NCBI GenBank assembly: GCA_963281255.1 | Contig: OY725493.1 | Span: 3,379,857 to 3,443,856, forward strand | Source: Aphrocallistes beatrix | Lineage: Eukaryota; Porifera; Hexactinellida; Sceptrulophora; Aphrocallistidae | Length of the DNA: 64,000 nt | Direction: 5' to 3' | Shown: one piece after another, positions 57,496 to 64,000 of the stretch | Layout: each line of letters begins with the position of its first letter | Numbering within the stretch: the first letter of the stretch is position 1 | The notes under the pieces: model-generated | Told to the model about the DNA's origin: nothing | The model's input: the letters and a program-made list of their open reading frames with translations, nothing else | The model's database searches: none | Translations under genes and position numbers: made by a program

Positions 57496-59415
57496 AACCC
57501 CTGAATTCACTATAGATGATGCCCTCTTCTTTTTATTTGGAGCAGAAAATAAACCAACCTTAAAACTATCGAATACTCTTTCTATTTTTTTACTAGGAAC
57601 TGATTTAATGTAACTCCGCCTAAGTTTTTTTCTTTTCCCCCATTCTTCCTTACATTCCTCCTCGTTAATTACTTCATACTGCCTCTTTTTAGACTTGAAC
57701 ACTTTATGTGCCAAGGGCTGAAATGCAAATTAGAAGTTGCTAATCTATCATCAATATGAGTAAATATCGTACGAATAAAGTCTCCAGCTTTAATATTAGT
57801 TTCAGATTTGAAAATTGAATATTTTACAATTCTAAACCAATTTTCAATAATGGCGTTACTATCAGTTGTGCTATCATTAATCTTGCTTAAAATGATTCCT
57901 GTCCAAAAGGGAAGCAAAGGAAAATAATAAGTCATTAAATAGTCAAGAAATTCTGGATAATAAAATGCATTTTTATTCTTTTTAATAATATTTTTTTCAT
58001 TTTGAGGTGCTAACTTAATTATATTTAGGCATGTATTAAAAATATTATCAAAATATCTTCCAAAAGGCGATTTTTTCTTGTATGTTTCACAAATTTCCCT
58101 CGTTATCGATTCTTCATCAAGTGTTTCAGGATGGAAACTGTCTATTTTCATCTCTCCCTTTATTAACCCCTCTAAATTAACTAGACCATCTCCTACATAA
58201 GAAGAACTCACTTCGCTGTATAATAAATAACAAAGAGACTTAAAAACAAGTTTTATTTCCTCCATATTATTACTTTTAACCATTGTACCAATAGCATGTA
58301 ATATTACTTTTTTAATTTTATTTTCTATTTTAAATTTTTTATCTATATTATAACTTATACGATGCATAATATGTGCAGAACAAAGATGAAGGACTGTACT
58401 AAAGCTAAATTCAGGTTTGACATTATTTACTACTTCCCAACACTTATCAAGGTAGCTTAAAACATTTATTTTGTTAAATGAAATGCATGCACTGTGCATC
58501 ATGGCCCAACTATAATCCAATTCGATTTGATCGATCTTTATTTCTCTATTCATTATTAATTTACTATTTAACACCCATTTATTTAAAAAATGAGTAATTT
58601 CAACTGCACCATGATCGCTACTGATCATTTCAGCAATAGGTACAGGACTAGTGCGGTATTCGGGGTGCTGCAATGTTAGCGCATAGTAAAATATTCTATT
58701 CGAACAAAATGGCGGTTTAAATATTAAAGATCCAGTCGCATCCAAATTCAGAACAATTTTTTGTTTTTTTAAAAGCTTTAAAACATCTATCTGTTTTTGT
58801 GAATATAAATGACTGACATATGGTTCTTGTGCGATATATTGTATATATCCAGGGATCAAACCTTCAAGGTAGGAGTAAGCGGAAATATTTTTGGGTGGCA
58901 ATAATATCTAGCATATCATTGTTTGAAAATCTAGTTTTTGACTTAAATTCTGACTTAATTTGACGTAAACAATTTTGTGATTTTAGATTATTAAAATTAC
59001 CATTATTAAATTCTAAAAAATTATCTACACTATTAAACTGCTTATGAAAAGTATTCGTAGTAGTATTTTGCATTAAATTCTCCCCCATCTTTTGTCTTTC
59101 ACTACCAGATACATGACGAGCATAGTTCATACCATCTGAGTGTTCTGAAGAAAAAATACCTTCACACCTATAATGCACTGGTATATTGCTCGTACTATCA
59201 TAATCTAGTGATGTAACATCATCTTTAATTGTGAAATAAAAACTGTAACAATTAGAGAATTTACAAACTGCAGAGGCTTGAAAAAATGAAGATTTTACTT
59301 TTCGACTAGGATTTTTCTGAATCCAATAATTTTTAAACTTAAGTACACAAAAAGAATTTACCATGGAAAATTTATTTGCAATTAAATTAGTCCAGTTTCT
59401 GTTAAGGTTGGTGTT
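57496..59415 (-). pseudogene. MULE-like DDE transposase (decayed)
   Basis: The ORF runs from about 59415 (ATG at 'MGNTNLNRNW'). An N-terminal segment with Cys/His ('FCVLKFKNYW', 'AVCKFSNCYSF', 'HYRCEGIF') is probably a zinc-binding DNA-binding region. The catalytic region has 'IVLNLDATGSLIF' (first Asp, about 58740), 'IELDYSWAMMHS' (second Asp) and 'AIIENWFRIVK' (Glu). 'ISSDH', 'FLNKW' and 'HLCSAHIMHRIS' lie between. Frame changes at about 58885 and 57712 break it, and a basic Lys-Arg tail (57700-57480) leads into the OTU domain. The arrangement fits MULE-type transposases, but I assign the superfamily by pattern only. Confidence 0.65.
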
Positions 59416-59454
59416 TCCCATGCGAAACTTGTTTTTTATTATAAATGTGCCCAA

Positions 59455-60095
59455 ATTGCTTTTTTATCATTTTTAGATCCTTATAGGGGTTCTAAAAAAT
59501 AATCCCGATTTTTATAACTCCAGCCCCAATAATTCGCCACTTTGAGCCACTTGTATCACCTGGTGTCGCTCTAAAACGACACATTTCAAATGCGAAATGT
59601 CCCACAGCTATAACCTCTTTCAACAGTATCAGATCATCTTTTTAATGCTGAATTCATGCTCAGAACTAGATTTCCAGCAATTTGATATATATATTGGCCA
59701 TATTTGGAAACATTTTTGTTTGACCGTGCCTAGCAACGGCCAGAAATTTTTTAACATTCCTGACCGTTGCTAGGAAAAGGCAACCAAAAATATTTCCAAA
59801 TATGGTCAATATATATATCAAATTGCTGGAAATTTAGTGCTGAGTACGAATTCAGTATTCAAATAACGACCTGGCATAGTCAAATAAAGTTATAGGTATG
59901 GGATTTCGGCGGAAACTGTCGGACATGGTCATTTTTGGGCCCCCAGTGATAACTGTCAACTTTTTCACACTTTTGAAGGTGACATGATGTTAAAATATTT
60001 GATATGTCATATTTTGAAGTTAAGTATTACTATAAGTTGTTGATTTAGGATGTTTTGATGTTATTTATTATCAGAATACAGTAAAAACAAATGGA
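59455..60095. repeat. Repeat F, a palindrome and repeat E inside the big element
   Basis: 59455-59590 matches 39950-40075 (repeat F). 59640-59830 is a palindrome ('atatttggaaacatttttg' against its inverse) with 'cctagcaacggcc' in the arms. 59818-60095 matches 47222-47510 (repeat E). This stretch separates the two minus-strand coding blocks. Confidence 0.65.
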
Positions 60096-60596
60096 AATCA
60101 AGCCTTTCCGAAGAAAATTGCTTTGTAGCCAGTATTTACCACTTAAAAAAATCAATTTACAAAGGAGGAATCTCTAGTTACAAAGGTCGTAGAGTTAAAA
60201 ACTCGACGGTTTTAGAAAGATCTCGTCACGTAGAACAAAATGATAGAGACAGATTTTTGATATTCTACTTTAGAAAAAAGTTAAAATATTTTTCCTTACG
60301 AAAATCTGCCTCTAAATTTTTATAAACGAAATTTGAAAGAAAAAATTATTTGGGTTAAAATTGAAAATTCTATTCCTATTATTTTCTTTATTCAACCATT
60401 TTGTGCAAGAATAATTGAGTAAAAGAGGCATAAGGCATTAAAGTTTCCTTGAATGTCCTCTATAAATTAGGTCATTTGGGGAAAAAAAAAATTTTCTCTT
60501 ACTTCTTGGGCTCCCGAAAAGTGTATTTTTGCAGATAACTCATCGAGAATAGTTTCCACCAAAAATTTCAGGATAAAATAATGAAAACTTTTAAAG

Positions 60597-61885
60597 TTAG
60601 TTCTGGAAGGAAACACCAACCTTAAGTCGACCTCTACCTTCGACATCTGTATAGTAAATGCTGTTCCATTCTCCATTATCAAGATAAAATTCACCAGTAA
60701 ATTGGTCATGGCTGTCAATAGATCTTATTGATTCCTGCAAAGATATTGAATCGTTGCAGGAATCAATAAGATCTATTAAAAATTCTTCATTTCCCAATAA
60801 GGGGATAGGCTTATTATGAGGACAAGAAACATCTAAAAACAAATCTTTCTTCTCTAATTTTACTAAACATTCGGTATATAGAGATCTCAAAACCTCAACA
60901 CCATGATTATGAAATTCTTTTCTTAATTTTTGTATCCAAGTAACGAATTCTGAAAGCATGTCACTACTCAACAAAACGTAATTTTTATCAAACAAATTAT
61001 CTATTAATATACACCTTAACTCATTGTTTAACTGTAATGTAGATGCGATCCACATTACTACCAATGTACTTCGTTCTATCAGTTTATCACTAAATCTATT
61101 TAATATATTAGATGTGAAGTCCTCACAACAATGAACTAGATTTATATCAGTAAATTGAACAAACCCTGGAATAATATCTAGTAGTTCATTATAACCATGG
61201 AAAATACAACCATCAACCCACAGTTTAGCTTCACAATTAATAAAAACGTGGTATAATGGCTTTCCCATGCTATATTCAGAATCAAGATCAAAACCCTGAA
61301 ATTTCTCTTTTAGTTCAGTATATACATCCAATTCAGATGCAACAGAGGAGTAAACAATTAACAAATTATCATCGTATAAATCGTTCTCGATCGACTCCCA
61401 ACTAATTCACTAGAAAATAACTTAGCTGTCGAATCATTCTCTTGGATCCTAACACAAATATCCCTCAGGACGATTGAGGATATTAGGGAAGTTCTCATTT
61501 CATTAGAAAGCAAATCCATACGAATACATACCTCAAGTCTTTCATCATTTAATTCTTTGGAGATATCATTAGTCTTAGTGGGGGAGAGGTGGCGCTCCAA
61601 AATTTCCCGAATATTATGTGAGTTATTTTTCCACTTGAGATAAAGTTTATGTCTCAAACCTTGTCTGTTCCGACCATAAATTGATTTGGACAGTTCACTC
61701 CATAATGAGTCCCCACGGAAAGCAAATTTCTTTTGCAGTGCATCAAAAGTAGATGATTTCTCAGTCAAGACACTGACAAGCTTGGAAAGATCTTTAGGGA
61801 GATCTAAAACATTTTCAGATCAAAAATTATCTAAAGTCTCCAAAACAGTCCATCTTTCACTTACCTTTGTATGAATGTTCCATAA
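60597..61885 (-). pseudogene. Unrecognised two-exon protein of the 8.8-kb element
   Basis: ATG at 61885 opens a six-residue exon 1 ('MEHSYK', 61885-61867). A GTAAGT donor and TGTTTTAG acceptor bound a 63-bp intron (61804-61866), and exon 2 continues in frame ('DLPKDLSKLVSVLTEKSS'). A frame change near 61395 links it to a 255-residue stretch ending 'LKVGVSFQN', stop at 60597. There is no recognised domain. Segments such as 'RQGLRHKLYLKWKNN' are basic and could bind DNA, while 'DQFTGEFYLDNGEWNS' is acidic. Position and strand make it a companion gene of the transposase, transcribed first. Function unknown. Confidence 0.6.
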
Positions 61886-62126
61886 ATTTGTTAAGTGGTG
61901 ATGTGATAATGATAAAAAAATATCAAAAAAAGAAAAACGATTTCAGATCAGATGTTAGTAAAAGGTTAATATAATAAATAAGATAGTTCGTAAATATGAG
62001 CGATTTCTCAAAGTTTCGAAATGAGTGCATTATATACCTACGTAATTCTGCACTGTAAAACATCGATGTTGTAATCAGTAGTCAGGACCACCTGTCAAGT
62101 ATTCTAATTATAAGATTAAAAGCAAA

Positions 62127-62981
62127 GTAACATTATTGGAACTATAACTTCAAGCAAGAAAGACAGTCATTGTATCACTTTAGCTAATAGTCTTATCTTT
62201 ACACAATACTTCTCTGTATACAGTATAGTGTTGCTGTAATACAATTTCCTATTGGGGAAGATGCTCAAATATGGATGGATTAAAAATGGAATATTTCAAA
62301 AAATCGATTAGCAGCCCTATGTTTTTATTATTAAAAATAAGAAATAAGGTAAAAAAGAATACATTAATGGAGTATCAACCCTGAAAGCTAGATAAAAATG
62401 TAGGAAAAGTCTCCAGAAGTCAGCATCCAAAATTTCGGATTTTTAGTGAACTTTGATGAGGTAGTCCTAAGAAACTAATGAATTTAGACAATTCAAATCA
62501 CGTCTCATAAAAAGTCCGTGTCTATTCTATCAAATAATAATACATCCAGCTGAATTACATCTTGAATAGATTTAAAAATCAAGGCTTAAAGCATGCTCAC
62601 TCTGGTAACTATCAGGAGGGGTAAACGTCCGAACTTAACTAAATGCCAACTTTGCCAACCTATAACTCCCAAGAAATTTGGAATTTTCTTATTAAATTTA
62701 AACTGCATAAACGTCGGTTATTCAGAAATATGGGTGCAAGCTCTTGAATTATAATTTTGAGAGGAACTACTAAAATTATTGGTTGAGGCTGTGCTCGGTT
62801 CGACTATAAAATTTTATCAACTAAAAGGTAAAAAAACAAACAGAATTTTAATACATTTTCATAAACGTCGGTTCCTTCTCTTTCCAATCACACCGAATTT
62901 ATCAAAATCGGACATTAGGAAAGTTCTCAAATTTACACTTCAAGTGTGCTCAGTCGAATACTAAGCCAACTTAACACTCGT
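62127..62981. repeat. Right terminal inverted repeat of the 8.8-kb element
   Basis: Inverse of 54187-55022 from 'taacattattggaac' to 'cttaacactcgt'. It contains the probable promoter side of the minus-strand genes. Confidence 0.9.
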
Positions 62982-63649
62982 CATTTGTGTAGGGTCTATA
63001 ATCTTTTCAAATACTGTCTCTTCTGCTCCAATTGAGGCTAGAAAAGCTGATGATTTGCTAATGTAAATGCCATCGGGTCCATTAGATATTTCAGGAGTAT
63101 CCAGATGGCTGTGATTACTAGGATGAAAAGATGGCTGTGATTACTAGGATGAAAAGATGGCTCTGGAATAGAAGTACAAAGTGATTGTTTGCACAAATTT
63201 ACTTTAGTACTATTGACTAATTGCAGCTTGTTGTTACGAGATATTACAGCAGTACTAGGATTCCCTTGGCCTGAAATTTGCCACCTTCCTTTTTCTGATA
63301 AATATTCTCCATCAACACCTCATCATCTTCTTCAAGCTTTGCAAATGATTTGGGGTTAAGTTTCTTATCATACTGTTTCTTCATCGAACATTTAGAATGT
63401 GTTAAGGCGTGTCCAGCTGTTTGTTGAGCAAGTCATTTGAGTTGTTTCTATATAATCGACAAGTTCTTCTACATCGTCGTCTCTTCCCCATTCATCATTT
63501 ATTAAATCTTCTAAATCGGGATATAATGATGCTAATATTTCTGCCTCAATTGGCAAACGTGGTTTCCTGCAACTATTCATCAATTCAAATGCCGATGATT
63601 TTGTTGTAGTCCTGGGTCTAATGTTTAGAGAAAACGTGATCCCTTCCAA
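62982..63649 (-). pseudogene. Upstream half of the ORF interrupted by the 8.8-kb element
   Basis: The minus-strand frame pieces begin with 'RPRTTTKSSAFELMNSCRKP' and an acidic 'LASLYPDLEDLINDEW' region. A frame change (about 63425) gives 'HSKCSMKKQYDKKLNPK' and 'EEDDEVLMENIYQKK'. Another (about 63290) gives 'GRWQISGQGNPSTAVISR', and then 'GPDGIYISKSSAFLASIG' to the insertion point. A 26-bp tandem duplication at 63104-63129/63130-63155 adds a further shift. Downstream it joins 54186 in frame. Family not recognised. Confidence 0.55.
63104..63155. repeat. 26-bp tandem duplication in a pseudogene
   Basis: Two perfect copies of the unit starting 'gatggctgtgattactagg'. Not a multiple of three, so it shifts the reading frame of the interrupted ORF. 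Confidence 0.95.
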
Positions 63650-63774
63650 GTAATAGATCCAGTTTTCACTTTTTTCAATAGACGTGTAATCATTTAATCC
63701 TTGTCAGCGTTTCTATCTTATCTCAGAGGAGATAAATATCACCATTGTTTATGAGTTTCTGATCTGTATATACC

Positions 63775-64000
63775 GGGTGGTCCACGGATAATCTACAGAT
63801 TTAAAAATGTTATATTTCAGGAACTTCGTCTCAGATTTTTAGTAATGACCACTCGTTTTATTGCCTAAACTAATACATTTTGATTTTACTAGCAAAATCC
63901 CGTTAGATTATGTCATTGCGTTTAGGGACTGAAATGAAAGTCAACATTGTGAAATGGTACTATGAAAATGTTAAGAGTATAGTCAGAACACAAAGGATGG
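63775..64000 (+). mobile_element. Mariner-like element, cut by the window edge
   Basis: The terminus 'taccgggtggtccacggata' is typical of IS630/mariner-type elements. A start codon follows at 63910. The other end lies beyond the window. Confidence 0.6.
63910..64000 (+). CDS. Mariner-like transposase, N-terminal fragment
   Basis: Partial. ATG at 63910 opens 'MSLRLGTEMKVNIVKWYYEN' then 'SIVRTQRM'. The 'K..IV.WYYE...S.VR.QR' pattern is the first helix-turn-helix of a group of mariner-related transposases (DUF4817-like). The frame is open to the window end, so integrity cannot be judged. Confidence 0.55.
   Translation, partial: MSLRLGTEMKVNIVKWYYENVKSIVRTQRM

Larger units (their letters stand above)
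54187..62981 (-). mobile_element. 8.8-kb MULE/foldback-like transposon with long TIRs and an OTU domain
   Basis: It is bounded by inverted repeats of about 840 bp (54187-55022 and 62127-62981; outermost (G)ACGAGTGTTAAGTTGGC) and an 8-bp target duplication (ATTTGTGT on + at 54179-54186 and 62983-62990). The right end has one extra base against the left. On the minus strand it carries an unrecognised two-exon gene, a decayed DDE transposase and a C-terminal OTU-type protease domain. Long terminal repeats, an 8-9 bp duplication and a transposase of this type suggest the Mutator (MULE) superfamily, perhaps the foldback/NOF branch. The superfamily is an inference. Copies of repeats E and F have inserted between its genes. 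Confidence 0.8.

Overview
This is AT-rich animal nuclear DNA. It has spliceosomal introns (two of about 60 bp and one of 26 kb), poly(A) signals, and dense, nested DNA transposons of many superfamilies. The recognisable protein families (SLK/STK10 kinase, TMX3-like PDI, THAP-type P transposase, mariner, maT-like and hAT transposases, DIRS) are metazoan. The Tc1/mariner load and low GC would suit an arthropod, possibly a parasitic copepod, but the taxon is an inference and I am not sure of it.

Host genes are few. (1) The 3' end of an SLK/STK10-type Ste20 kinase gene lies on + as two exons (1135-1620 and 27652-28804). They splice in frame across an intron of about 26.0 kb packed with mobile elements; the kinase domain lies upstream of the window. 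(2) A candidate terminal exon of a convergent minus-strand gene lies at 29066-29206, with a poly(A) signal just after its stop. (3) A single-exon TMX3-like membrane thioredoxin/PDI gene lies on - at 38542-39825. Almost everything else is mobile or repeated DNA.

Layout. 1-15 kb: foldback elements, a dispersed repeat of about 480 bp (here 'repeat A') in a broken tandem array joined by (TA)n linkers into which TA-targeting transposons have inserted, a LINE scrap, a SINE and a decayed DIRS retrotransposon. 15-27.6 kb: mariner remnants, a hAT deletion derivative, palindromic Tc1-type elements, a very long (TTA)n microsatellite, pogo-like elements and a tRNA-SINE. 29.7-37.5 kb: a Tc1 remnant, a mariner and foldbacks. 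41-53 kb: pogo-like elements nested in one another, a P-superfamily element carrying a THAP domain, P-like foldbacks and a 2.2-kb hAT.

53-64 kb holds the most unusual object: an 8.8-kb element (54187-62981) with inverted terminal repeats of about 840 bp. It encodes, on -, an unrecognised two-exon protein and a decayed DDE transposase whose reading frame runs into a C-terminal OTU-type cysteine protease domain. It sits inside another decayed ORF (63649 down to 62982, then 54186 down to 53153). That ORF reads in frame across the insertion once one copy of an 8-bp target duplication is removed. The right edge of the window cuts a further mariner-like element. Most element boundaries were fixed by reading both inverted ends and the target duplication by eye; family names for non-coding elements are inferred from those ends.
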